From positions 7,703,474 through 7,767,473 of the forward strand of contig CM024182.1 in NCBI GenBank assembly GCA_013433145.1: a DNA stretch of 64,000 nucleotides, written 5' to 3'. The position numbers and the translations under genes were made by a program. This DNA is from Ascaris suum (Eukaryota; Nematoda; Chromadorea; Rhabditida; Ascarididae). Under the pieces are notes generated by a model. That model did not search any database. It saw only the letters and a list, made by a program, of their open reading frames with translations, and was not told the origin of the DNA. Below are positions 52,954-64,000 of this stretch, one piece after another (position 1 is the stretch's first letter; every line of letters begins with the position of its first letter).

Positions 52954-55900
52954 ATGTCGCAAGTGGAAGTGCAGAAGATCGAAGATCACACTACAAGTCT
53001 AGCAATCGCAGCTGCTGTGGTATGTGTTTTACTAACGTTGCTCATTGTATGGTTGAAGAGGAGATTCATACGTCGTGCCAGCACTGTGCTAATCGTTGGC
53101 CTGAATGATGCTGGCAAAACGATTCTCTTCTCGAAACTCATCAATCAAGGTTTGGCTGTTGTTTTTTTTTAAACTTTTATATCCCTTATTAATTAGTCGT
53201 AATTATGTGCAGGTGGGATGAGTGTTACCTTAGTTGCAATGGACGGAGGGACGAGAGTGCCACTTTAATTTTGAACTTGTGGAAAATTAATCAAAATTCA
53301 TTGATTTATTTGCTTTCCATGGAGTATCGCATATGTTACTGCGTAGTTTAAACGTATTGTAGTTGATAATGTTGCATTTATAAGAGCTATTTCATCTGGG
53401 CACTTATTTACGGCAGCGATGTAGTGATTTACGATTAGTGTGGTCTATGCTCGCTTGAAACAATGGTATTTCACTGTTTTGGTGATCTTTTTATTTAATT
53501 AATTTACTTAATTTTGATTATTTGATCATTTTTAATTCAATATGTATTATACAGAATTGCGCTTATTTCTTAGGATTATCTAGGCTACTAAAATCTCCAA
53601 CCGAACTATACTTTAATTTATATGTTTTCATGGATCAATTTATGATTATATGACTTCCACTATGTGTTCAGTTATCATAATTTTTTAAGGACACACCCCA
53701 CATACGTATTCATCACTAAAGGAGAATGTCTATGATGGTTTTATGGATGCGGCGGGCAACGAGCTGACGTTGGTTGATTTTCCGGGAGCTGAAAGGCTGC
53801 GAAAACAGCTTTTCACTAACTACTTTCAGCAGGTTATTATCTCTTTTTTTCCCAGAAATACCTTGTAAGTCGCGATTTGTGAATGTTATATTTGGTTATC
53901 ACTTTGATATAGACCCAAAGTCGAGTGTTTACTCGATAAATCCTTGTGGTGTTGTTTAGTGGAGAGGTATATATAAGTAAGGAGTTTTCACCGGGAAAGG
54001 TGCAGAAAGGTAAAGCTGAACGTGCATCTGGCTGCACGCATGGTGCCATCTGTTGTAAACCTCCGAGTCAGCATGAATTCTATCATAATAAGTGGGCAAT
54101 GCATCGGTCGTTTATTATTATTCCTGCATCCGCTCACATTCGACATATTGCCGAAGGTGATAGCTGCTAGGGCATCAATGTTGGACGCATGTTTTAAACA
54201 TTCTTTACGTAAGGTCTTAGTGCGGAATAATTATGCAGTTGTGGACGTTCTTGAATATTTGTTGCTCATGGCTGTACTGCATTGTTCGACCCGCATCAAA
54301 GAAAAAATTGTTAAGGAAAATTAAACTGTGCAGTAGAAAGTAATCCAGTAAAGTAAAGCGCTCCTGGGGTTGTTTTCTGTAAGTACAGTTGTGCCTGTGA
54401 TATAATATAGCATCGGAATTGCTCTTAAGAGTGCAGCATTACGTTGAGATGGCATTGTTTAAATAACTCGTAATTTGATGGTTTCATCGCTGTTTTGTGC
54501 TGTTTCAAGTATAGCTGTATGTATATATGCTGGTAAAATCAAGGTGTGATGGGTGTTACCTGGCGAGCACCTGCTGCGTATTGGACATTGTCGCCGATTC
54601 ACAGCAGTAGATTGTTGCAATGCGAATTGAATTATGAGATGTTGCAGAGGCGATCGAATCTTAGAGGAATATTGTTCATGGTTGACAGTGCAACATTTAG
54701 CAAGAGGGCACGAGATGTTGCCGAGTTCCTATACGATGTGCTTTACGAGTCGGCAAAGAAGGTATCCGTGCTGGTTGCGTGCAATAAACAAGATATTTCC
54801 CTTGCAAAGAGCTCACAGGTGACGTATTGTTGATGCACTTTGTTCATTTGGCTGATGTTTGTTCGATGATTGAGTTGCTGGATTTTGAGGGTTTTCTGCT
54901 TTTCGGTAGCCCGAATAGCATGTCCGGTATAATGACTAGGTCATGTTGGCAAAATGTCAGGAGGGATTGGGAATGAATAGTTGATATATTTTAACGTTGA
55001 AGATTTATATTGTTTGTGGTTTGGTTTGAATACTTCAGCTGTCACAGCCACAGTTACTTACCTGAACTAGAACAGCGAGTGAAACGTTTTTGCTTGGTTG
55101 TTGTTTAGCGATGAACAAATAAAGTTTCCCACGAGGAGGTCTGTGTTTGTGAACGTGAAATGATATTATCGCCAAGAATAGGAGCGAATTGAACTCGACA
55201 GATCCGCGCCGATCTTTGGCTAGTGGACGGGTCGTCAGGTGATCAGATGATTATCACTAAGAATAAATTCGACTTTATATGGATGATTTGTGTTTCTAGT
55301 GTGATCGATGTTTTATGGATAATTTATTGTCGTCATTTAGGTCGAATGAATGCCGTTTTCAGGTGGTATTCTTAAGTTACCTTCGATTTCTTTGTTAATC
55401 GTAAGTGGCTTATCGTTAAGTTTGTTTATGAAAGGACAGGTTAAGTCTTCCAGGTATTTTGAACGGTTCGACTGACGTAGCTGGAACAGTTTTGAGCAAG
55501 TGGTCTTGTGAAGTAGATTACTTGAAATAGTTATGAAGTCGGTTGAGATAGGAGACTTTTTTCTGAGGTGGTGATGGATGTGTCTTATGACGTGCTATTT
55601 TTATACTTCGATGTTCTTTTTGACTGTACCAAATCCTTTTAATTCCACCTTGAAAGGGTAATGCTCTTTGTGTACCTCGAGAGATAATGCTACCTTTATG
55701 CACCTCGAGAGGCAATGCTATCTTTGCGCCCATCGAGAGGTAGTTTTGATGCCGTATTATTATTGCTAGTAATGTTCTATAATTCTGCGCAGTATCAATT
55801 ACTTTATGTTGCTTACTATTATTACTGTGGTATTATTATTGTTACAACTCTTATCATTAGGGTTGTTATTTACTGTGTAATACTTGAAGGCAATTCGAAG

Positions 55901-56874
55901 CGCATTGGAGAGAGAATTCGGTCTGATAAATGGAACACGTGAAGCGGCATTGGAGAGTACCGCTGGAGATAGCAAGAAAAGAATCCTTACCGATACAGGT
56001 GAGTTGCTGTTTCATTTTCAGTTCTATTAGAAAGCTGATTTATGATTTTAATTACAATGAGAGTGATAGAAAATTGTCCTCATTTTTGCATTTACTTTAT
56101 TGCTGTATTATTAAATGACTTGACTGCTTTTTTGAACATGATTCAACTGTTCAGAAATTCATCTTTTTTATTTTATCTAAAGTTATACCATCATTCTGAG
56201 ATATAAGAAACTACAATTAGCAATAGAGGGTACAAATGAATAACGCAGCGAACAAGAGATAGTAAGCAACACACATATGCAAGAATATCCAGAAAAAATT
56301 TTACACAGATTCGAATACATCAATGATATGAGATGAGTCAAATGGATAATAATATGGGAAATAGGAATAAAAATTTGAGAGAGAAGAGGAGATGAAAGGG
56401 GGACTGTGAAACTTCTCTATCTACGTGAAATTTAAACCTTAAACGTGCAGAAATGGTTTTTCTCTATTGTCCAGAAATAAAAATTCAAAAGACCTGCATG
56501 AAAAATACGGAAAGAAAATCAGAAAACGTTATTCTTACTGTCGAAGTTGGATGTGATGTAGATTGAAAGTCCAGATAGGGGAGGGGAATGGAGAGGGGGC
56601 AAGTATTTTTTGTAGTTTACTGAATGAGGTGCCATTCATATGTATCCTTCATATCAGTTCAATGATGTGAGTCCAGCCATGACCTGCTTACATAGATCTC
56701 GAGTTTGCCTATAGATCAATCAATATAAGTGACATATTTTCAGGGAGAAACTTTCAGTGGAAAGATTTGCATTCTCCTCGGATAGAATTCTTGGAGTGCT
56801 GCGTTGCACCACAACACGAAAGTGGCGAATCGGTTGACCTGGAGGGGATTCAGAAGTGGGTCAACTCGCTGTAG
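52954..56874 (+). CDS. SRPRB: Signal recognition particle receptor subunit beta, 5 exons
   Basis: Small ER-membrane GTPase that anchors the SRP receptor alpha subunit and helps bring ribosome-nascent-chain complexes to the translocon. Exons: 52954-53149, 53690-53832, 54648-54818, 55890-55998 and 56744-56874. Phases agree and give 249 aa, the usual length. One N-terminal membrane segment (about residues 15-34, LAIAAAVVCVLLTLLIVWL) precedes KRRFIRR, then the GTPase domain: G1 GLNDAGKT (49-56), G3 DFPG (95-98) followed by AERLR, G4 NKQD (159-162). The C-terminus has ALEREFGLING, FQWKDLHSPRIEFLECCV and GIQKWVNSL. The gene appears complete. The residue after the G3 motif is Ala where the family usually has His (see findings). 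A TTGCAG acceptor 27 bases before the ATG suggests a trans-spliced leader. A candidate AATAAA is at 57162-57167. Confidence 0.93.
55648..55745. repeat. 28-bp tandem repeat, about 3.5 copies
   Basis: Units built on CTCGAGAGATAATGCTACC, TTTATGCAC with few changes between copies, in the intron between SRPRB exons 3 and 4. The CTCGAGAG core is a near-palindrome. There is no coding role. Confidence 0.65.
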
Positions 56875-58602
56875 TTCGATATTCTGATCCACTTCGAAAG
56901 TGATTGCTTGTTGTTTTTTGTTGGAAAAGAGGAAAGGAAGGAGATAATTTTTTTATCTTGTCATAGAGGGACGAACGTGAGGACGATCGTTGGAGTAGAT
57001 GAAATCTTCCTTACATTGCGCACTAAATTTTAAAAAAGGCTGATAGGGTGGACGGGAGCTTGACCTCATTTTTATCAAAGGTGAGCGCTCGATTTTTGAG
57101 GATGCGTTCTAGCGAAGAAATACATATTATATGGCCTCGGAATTAAGTTTCCGGCGACCAGAATAAAACCACAGTTTTCGTAAGGTTAAGAGGCGTACTA
57201 GCAGTTTAAAGGAATTGTGTTAATGGAAAGGCTTAGTTTTAAATAGCTGCACTTTTCAATTTCTGCAAAGCTTTTAATATGGAACTGAGAATAGGCCATT
57301 GATGCCTCTCTCTAGGAAGTCGCGTTTAGTTTGCAATTAGGTGTTGCTCGAAATTCCCGTCATATAGAGGTGAGGGTGTGACCTATACCTGATACGTGGA
57401 CGTTAGGATGTCACCTATGTTCGAAAAGTAGTTTTCGTTTGTAAAGGTTTTACCTGAAGTTGATTGTTTTGTTTTGTTTTGTTTTTTTTTTTTTGTCTTT
57501 ATCAGAAATCGGGTGGTGCAAGTTTGGTGACAGTCATTTAACAGTTAAGTATTTTTGACTGGTATTGTCCATTTCATTATGTTTTTATGGTTATTATTTC
57601 TTTACCAGCTGTTGTATTTCTCATTAAATCAAATGTGATGGGCTGTCTATATGTTCCTTTGCTTTCTTCATTATTTTAATTTTTTCTCGAAAGTATTCTT
57701 TCGTTCCTTCGTAACTGTCAATTCTTTCATCTGACGCACTTTTATCTAATTAATTATATGAGGTGATAAGGTGATATTATGAGCATATCTCTTTATTATT
57801 CAGATGCTTCAGATTTTGGAAAATATTTACGCCTTTCTAACGTTCTTGTCGGGAAGTATTGTCTCAAATTTTCGTTGAAGCTGAATGATTTATGTTAGCA
57901 GAGTTTGAAATGTTTCTGAATTGGTTGTTCGTGGAGATGAGGTTGTGTTATGCTGGAGGTATTTTTACGTATATCGGGCATTTTTTACCACGGCATATTT
58001 CTACCATAAAGTATAAATGGGCTTCAAGAGTATTTCCTGACTCCGATAATTAGCATTCGGCAAAGGTCACTGGGCCCAGAAACGAATTATTCGCATCATA
58101 CAGTGCTGCTCTTCTGGAAAATATCAAGAAATTCAAATCATTGTTCCGGCGCATATTTGTGTAGGTGCAAACGAAGTGATCAGGATTTTATAATTGCATC
58201 GATATGTGCTTCGTTAATCGCTATGTTTGTTGTTTATTGGTTCCATTGATTTCAACAAATCTTTGGGATCATTGCTGTGTCATTGAATAATTTGATGTCA
58301 GATGTCCCATGCATAATTTTTATTGACAGCTGAAGGTGATTATAAGTTGCAGTTCTTACTGATAGCTAGAGGTGGTATAAGTTATATTTCTGCATGCTAT
58401 TGTTCGTTATGGTTGTGGTGTCTACATTTGTTATTTACAATTTTCATTAGAAGTTGTCTGTTGACTTCGTTTCCGCTCTGGCACAACCTTAGTTCTGGGT
58501 TTTTTCTATGAAGTTCTGTGCATTGTCTCAACCGGTGGGTGAGGAGCTTTTTTTAAGGAGGTTTCAAGTGAGGTTATTCGTTTATTAAATACCTTTTGAA
58601 AA
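56875..58602. other. 3' flank of SRPRB; no gene recognised
   Basis: Only a probable polyadenylation hexamer (57162-57167) and a T-rich GTTTT repeat around 57466-57494 stand out. An ATG directly after a TTATTATTCAG acceptor near 57803 opens a 24-codon hydrophobic frame (MLQILENIYAFLTFLSGSIV). That could be a first exon, but no partner was found. Confidence 0.45.
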
Positions 58603-58928
58603 ATGTGGATAAAACTATGCCTGCGTTTTAAGCATATCAGTCACACATTTACCGGTAAGGTGTTTAAGTTAAAAGAAGCTAGCATTCAAAAGGACGCCAT
58701 AGTGGGATCCACGTGGCATATACGTTTTCCTACCGCCGTTTTATTCCGCTTTCGACCTCAAGTGGAACATCAATTCGAAATATCTAAGAAGTAAGTCCGA
58801 GAGTAATCTTTCATGGTGGAACGTGATGGTTGTTCGCATGAAAGACGTAATCTTCGATATCGCAAAACGTTTTGGAGGTGTTTCCGGAAGGCCAGTATAA
58901 GCAGAATTTTCGGAGAACAGCTCTATTA
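58603..58928 (+). CDS. Hypothetical two-exon candidate
   Basis: An open frame with IQKDAIVGSTWHIRFPTAVL and FRFRPQVEHQFEISK ends at a strong donor AA|GTAAGT (58790/58791). In phase, an exon after an acceptor at about 58880 adds CFRKASISRIFGEQLY and a stop near 58928. The GC content is higher than the flanks. A different frame of the second part stays open to 59069 (basic, Arg-rich), and the - strand is open for 129 codons at 58941-59330, so the true coding frame is uncertain. No family recognised. Confidence 0.22.
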
Positions 58929-59923
58929 GAAGTTCAGATTTTACGGAACGTTAGAATGCAAGGTCGGCTGCGGATGCGGTCTACGGCAAATATGCGAACA
59001 GGTTGCTACGGCAGGCGGTATCGCGACATGAGCACCGAACGGGAAAAGCCGCGTGACTTGATGCATTAATGCATCAAATGGCCTTGTCGCATGAGCTGAA
59101 AGGCGTTTCGCCACCTCATTTTTGATTGGCGTCATCTTCCGCATTGCTTTTCCGTCCGTTGAATGCAGTTGAGGCAGAAACGCTCCTATGCTCCTCGATA
59201 TTTCATACCGTGTAACGCATTCTTGTTGAGGTGAAGTGGTCAATGTGTCACATTTCCGGTTCGGTGGTCGTTCGCGTACAGAATAATAAAATTGGGAATA
59301 GTGAGCGTGAATTTTAATTGCTTTCTGCAATCGTTGTTCTCAATAAGGACATGGTACCATAGTCATCATGTTGCCCTCTTCCAACGACTATAGGCAACGA
59401 AATCTAAGAGCAAAAAGAGGCTATTCGCGACGTATCTCACGAAATATTTTTACGAAAATAGAGCTCCAAATATGATGATGACCGGAATGAGTAGTCGAGA
59501 AGATTGCACGGAAATGTTTCATTGCTTAAATCGAAGTTATTATTAGTGCTCTAAATCGGCTTCTTTGCCGTTTTCCAGTTGAAGTGTCCTTTGCATACAC
59601 ACAAGCGTTCGTTTCCTGGACTTACAGTTTATGTTAATTCTAGACTGTTCTTTATCTGTTATTACGATGGCGTGTTATCTCTTAATACTGAATCCGATAT
59701 AATGTTTTTCCCTTCTAAACAGTACGTATTGAATGCGATGATATAGCATTCAGGATATGTCATACTTATGATAGCACTAAACACTTTTTCTTGCGCAGAT
59801 GCTTGCATTCCGATGTGTGACAATTGCGCCTCTGAGTGTTGAGCAGATCCTTTAGGACTTAAATATAGCCCTGTACTCAAAATTTGGCGTTTTTTGACAC
59901 AACACTTAACATTTTGATATAAG

Positions 59924-60202
59924 TTAACACGCTAACACATTCCTCCATACTGTATAGCGTATAGCGTAGCGATCTTCAATTGGCGCATTTTTCGCATGGC
60001 TATGCACTCTGGCGATGCTAATGGTGCAATCTGCGTATGGAGGAATTGCGTTTAATGCGGCCAACTTGTTGTGTGACACAAATTCGTGGAAACAATATTT
60101 TGGCGTTCGATTTGTGCATATTTGCTTATCTGTGCAGGATGCGTCTAAGTCGATGCCGTAAAAAAGATGATCATTAAATTCAAATTTCTGATAAAATTTC
60201 AT
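59924..60202 (-). CDS. Hypothetical exon or small protein, 92 codons
   Basis: ATG 60202 opens MKFYQKFEFNDHLFYGIDLD, then ASCTDKQICTNRTPKYC and further ordinary residues, to a stop at 59924. A GTATGG donor near 59950 could end it as a first exon. It has four clustered cysteines and no signal peptide. An X-box-like sequence (60244-60256) lies about 42 bp upstream of the ATG. I do not recognise it. Confidence 0.25.
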   Translation of the reverse strand: MKFYQKFEFNDHLFYGIDLDASCTDKQICTNRTPKYCFHEFVSHNKLAALNAIPPYADCTISIARVHSHAKNAPIEDRYAIRYTVWRNVLAC

Positions 60203-60463
60203 GAACGCGGATCGATTTTTCTTTGAATTTTGATCTGTTCGGAGTTCCCTAGCAACGAAATTTGTTGTTGAGAGCGCCCTTCGTAAGCAATACTCGCCTC
60301 TGATAATGATAGTTTATTTCTTTCTTTTCGCTTTTTGGTTGTTCCTTTGCAGTATTATATGTTGATTTTTTTTTCTTTTTTTATTAATTTTCTGAGTTAA
60401 TCGTCAATAGGTTCTTATTGTCTTAATAATAAAAAAGGTCAGATAGAAAAACAGAATAAAAAA

Positions 60464-60772
60464 ATGAAAAAAACATATTTATTTATTTGTTTTTATTTAC
60501 TTCTTTATTTATTTTATTTATTCATTCATTTATTTATTTGTATTTGTATTTATATTCATATTTACACTCGCATTTATATTTGTTTACGTTTGTATTTATA
60601 TTTATTTATATCTGTATTTGTATTTATATTCACATCTATATTTATGTTTATGTTCGCATGTTATTTATATTTATATCTGTATTTACTGTTATTTATATTT
60701 ATATTTATATTTATATTTATATTTATATTTATATTTATATTTATATTTATATTTATATTTATATTATATTTA
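60464..60772. repeat. (ATTTAT)n low-complexity tract
   Basis: About 300 bp of imperfect ATTTAT/TATTTG repeat becomes perfect towards the 3' end (about 60690-60768). The long Ile/Tyr/Phe/Leu frames here are artefacts. Confidence 0.95.
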
Positions 60773-63700
60773 AACATGCAAACATCCGAAAATGAAAGAA
60801 ATGCAACAAAGTCCTAGAAAACATTGATGATTTTATAGAGATCGATCAAACACGGTTCTTGAAGATGGCGACATTTTTCACTTCAACAAAAAATAGCAGC
60901 AATTTCTTCGCTCTTCGAACAGCCTTGTAATGAAACAAATAGAAAACACATTTGATTGAAAAGTTGAAATTTGCGAGACCTTTGTGGTCTACTGATAGCG
61001 AATAAAAATAATCAATCTGATTTATTACTTTCGAAATTATTCATAATTTTATAGCACAATACTCGGTGGAAAAAAATACTCAACAAATATTTCAATGAGT
61101 ATTGATGAAATATTCAAAAAATCTATGAATTTCAGTTCGAAGTATTTAAGTGTTAATATGTGAACATTGGTGATTATGATTGCAACAAGGAGAGGTAAAG
61201 CCGCGCGGTGTAGCCACTAGATTGAATTGCGTTGTGTTCATCTATCGGTTTATCAGTGTTCAGTCGTTGATTTTCAAGTTCTCATTGTTTGCATTTAAAA
61301 AATCTCGAAACATTCCACAAGTGTCAATATGATGGCCATATATTTTTCACCGATCGGCAAACATTTCATCAAAATGAGAGATGAACAAGTAAAAGTGCTT
61401 CTTGTTGCGTAGGCGTTTCAAGACATACAAGTAATGGCGGCGAGAGCAAAATGAAGAATGAAATCAGCACACTGCTCTCAATCATGCCCTTTGTGGTTTC
61501 GTTGCATAGATGACTTTTATCTGATACGTTTTTCACAACTTGCGGCACATTTCTTTTCTCTGCTCTAAGCATGAGGAGATCCCTTTCTCCTAATATTGAA
61601 TCTTCGATTTGCGCTCGGTTGATTAATTGAAACTAATTTTGAGCTCATGCTTTCGAGGCTTAATGATCAACGACCATTAGGAACCTCCATTCCCAAAATA
61701 GACGGTGAAGCGGAGGGGAGGGGAGAAAGGAGAGAACGTTCACGTATCTTTTTAGCAATAATTTAAGGGCTCTTTTCCCCCAAGTGTTAAATTTCTTTGA
61801 CTTGAGCGACCTAATCAGCTATCGTCCTGGTAGTTAGAAATTTAAAAGGTGGGTCGGAGACTCAGATCTACTTCATCATTCGCCGATAACCATGCGGGTC
61901 TCGTCCTAATATTTCGAGATGTAGAATGCTTTATATTTGCTTTTCGCTGAAATTCCCTTTTTTTTGTCTATGGACCCTTTTCCTCGGCATATTTACGTTT
62001 ATAGACGCTTTGGCTAAGGCGGTGGGCAAAAGGATAATTAGAACGAAGTCTGAGCCATGAGTTGTTGTGCATTTTGTCAAATTGCATTAGATTGCTAGTT
62101 GCTAGTTGACGAATGTTAATGCAATTGTTTTGTTGCGTTCATTAAGATTGCCGGCAAAAAATGAAGTCAACAAAGCGCTATTTTATTCTCACCTAATACT
62201 CTAATTTCTTCTCAAATGATTGATTGAACTTGAGCTTTTTCTTTTCTTTTATTTCCTTTTTTTTTGAGCTCATTTAAAAATTCCATGCGATTATTAATGG
62301 CCACTTCCGGTTTCAAAAAAAAAACGTTCAACGGCCGTAGCTGTTACCACTTTTTCATCGTATTGTTGTGCATTTCTACCACAAATCTATCACTGCACCT
62401 TCTTATTTATCTGTTTCGAATTATAAATTAATCTTTGTTGTAGTAGTTGTCGTCATGTTTGTCTGTGCCTGTCCGCCAATATCTCACTGATTAGCATATT
62501 CAACAAGATTTGTCCTGCTCGATGATTTCGTTTATTATGAACTCAATCATTGCAGCTAGCGCGATTTGTTTGAATATCCCACTCGATCGAATGGAATCCT
62601 CTCAATAGAATTGAAAAATATTTAGTTCTCATGAAAAAGTGCATTCATTTTTGTTATACATTTAATTAGTCGTTTTTGCCACAATGCATTTTATTTGTGG
62701 CGAATGGCATTTATAATACTGCCTAATGACACTCGTTAATGCGTTGATAGTACGCTCTTTACAAGTCTAAAGGGTGTACTGCATCGTTGAGTGTTCCATA
62801 ATGCTGCCAGCCGGCTGGCTAGCTTTAATTTTCGCATCCGTGCCAAGGAGTCTATTTTATTGCATATTTTATTGCATTTTGTTCGATCGTTCTAGCATTT
62901 TTGAAATCAACATCTTTTTTCTCTCTTTTTCTGCTCTCTCTTTTCTATCTCTTTTTCTTTTCCTCCCTCATTCTTTTTCTTTTCCTCTTTCTCGTTCTCT
63001 TTCTCTCTTGCTATTGCTACCTCTTTAAATTCTTTTCGATTCCTCACTCAGTAACTCTTCTTGCTACTCAAAATTGTTACCAATCATCCAAAATTATGCA
63101 TACAATTACAGATATAGAACACATAAATACCCCAAAAAAGTTTTCCATTATAATCCGAGAAACGATAATTGAACGATGGAATTTCGATTATCTTAACACG
63201 ATTTTTTTTCTTTTTCAGATTATTGCCTCTTATATAAAGCGTTATTGACAGCTTTTAAAAGAATTGCTTTCTTTCTCTTCTATCTACATTTCTCGCATTT
63301 TTACTTGGTAATTACTGCATCAAAAAAAAATTCTCATGCTATTCGATATACGTCATTGATCGTAAATTGAATTCAATGATTGATGCATTTTGCTGTTGTA
63401 AATCAATTTTCAATTTTTTTTTATTCTTATTGTGCCGCCAACGAAGTTGAACTTTTTTTTTACTCATCGAATGGTGAATGAAGATTATCGACGAAGCTTT
63501 CAAGCGGAAATTGGTTGATCACTCCACTTTAATTAAGAATTTCGCGAGAATAAATCCGCCCGGTGCTATGCTCACTACTATGCGTAATCAAGCATAGTGC
63601 TGTCCTAACATTACTCCACTCATTGCCGAATGAACATCCGCCTATAGGCAGATGTTTAAGAATTTTCGAGAAACGTTTCTCTTACCCTTGCTAGCCAAAA

Positions 63701-64000
63701 TCGAGGCGATACAAGCTCTTTTACTGCCAATTTGCTGGAATTTTTTTTTTTTTTTGCTGAGATTTATGTGGGAATTAAAAATTTTTTTTTATAGTGGAAG
63801 TTTAAAATTCGCCGAACGCCATTCTTTGACTACGAGAAAAAAACCGTTCTTTTTTTTCAATCACATTATCTCTATTTCGTATGTTTACATTAGCTGTCAG
63901 AAAGATATTCCCATCGCTTTACGCTATGTGGACGATTGTCGGTAAATTTTGTGGGAATTATACTTGGCATATATTTCTTTAAAATTTATAAAATGTAAGA
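60773..64000. other. No gene recognised to the window end
   Basis: This is AT-rich sequence with a CT-rich stretch at about 62900-63015 and several poly-T runs. Open frames at 62774-63248 and 63652-63945 (+), and 61369-61572 (-), are low-complexity or lack homology and splice partners. Confidence 0.5.

Noticed and set aside
53946..54324. Overlapping frames of 74 and 100 codons in SRPRB intron 2
   Set aside because: The flanking SRPRB exons join in phase without them and they show no domain.

Overview
The window looks like nuclear DNA of an animal, most likely a nematode. It is AT-rich, and its genes are cut into short exons (about 40-250 bp) by GT-AG introns of 60 bp to about 2.5 kb. Long (AT)n, (ATTT)n and poly-G/poly-C tracts lie in the non-coding DNA. 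Several first exons sit directly behind a splice acceptor, as expected if mRNAs receive a trans-spliced leader. The gene families present are of kinds common in nematode genomes: a compact cytosolic tyrosine phosphatase, a PP1-like phosphatase relative, an intracellular carboxylesterase and a small N-acetyltransferase. The species cannot be named from the sequence. All gene models were built by hand from exon homology and by requiring splice phases to match.

Layout. 1-2.2 kb: no recognised gene. 2.2-6.9 kb (+): an eight-exon, apparently active protein tyrosine phosphatase of about 352 aa. 9.36-19.57 kb (+): an eleven-exon model for a 539-aa single-pass membrane protein with a signal peptide, a ten-cysteine Ly6/three-finger (LU) ectodomain, one transmembrane helix and a cytoplasmic PP1-like domain that has lost most metal and catalytic residues. 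This receptor-like pseudophosphatase is the most unusual item here. 20.8-26.4 kb (-): unrecognised coding-like exons. 27.6-37.2 kb (+): a carboxylesterase with a complete Ser-Glu-His triad. 39.2-43.3 kb (-): a complete five-exon GNAT-type N-acetyltransferase of 217 aa. 49.0-51.4 kb (+): the 3' part of an unrecognised gene. 52.95-56.87 kb (+): a complete five-exon signal recognition particle receptor beta subunit of 249 aa. 57-64 kb: no confident gene, with two weak candidates and large low-complexity tracts.

The genes are mostly independent housekeeping or enzymatic units. The clearest functional pairing is the intact tyrosine phosphatase followed on the same strand by the degenerate membrane-anchored Ser/Thr phosphatase relative. 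That adjacency may be chance. No rRNA, confident tRNA, CRISPR array, transposase or reverse transcriptase was seen.
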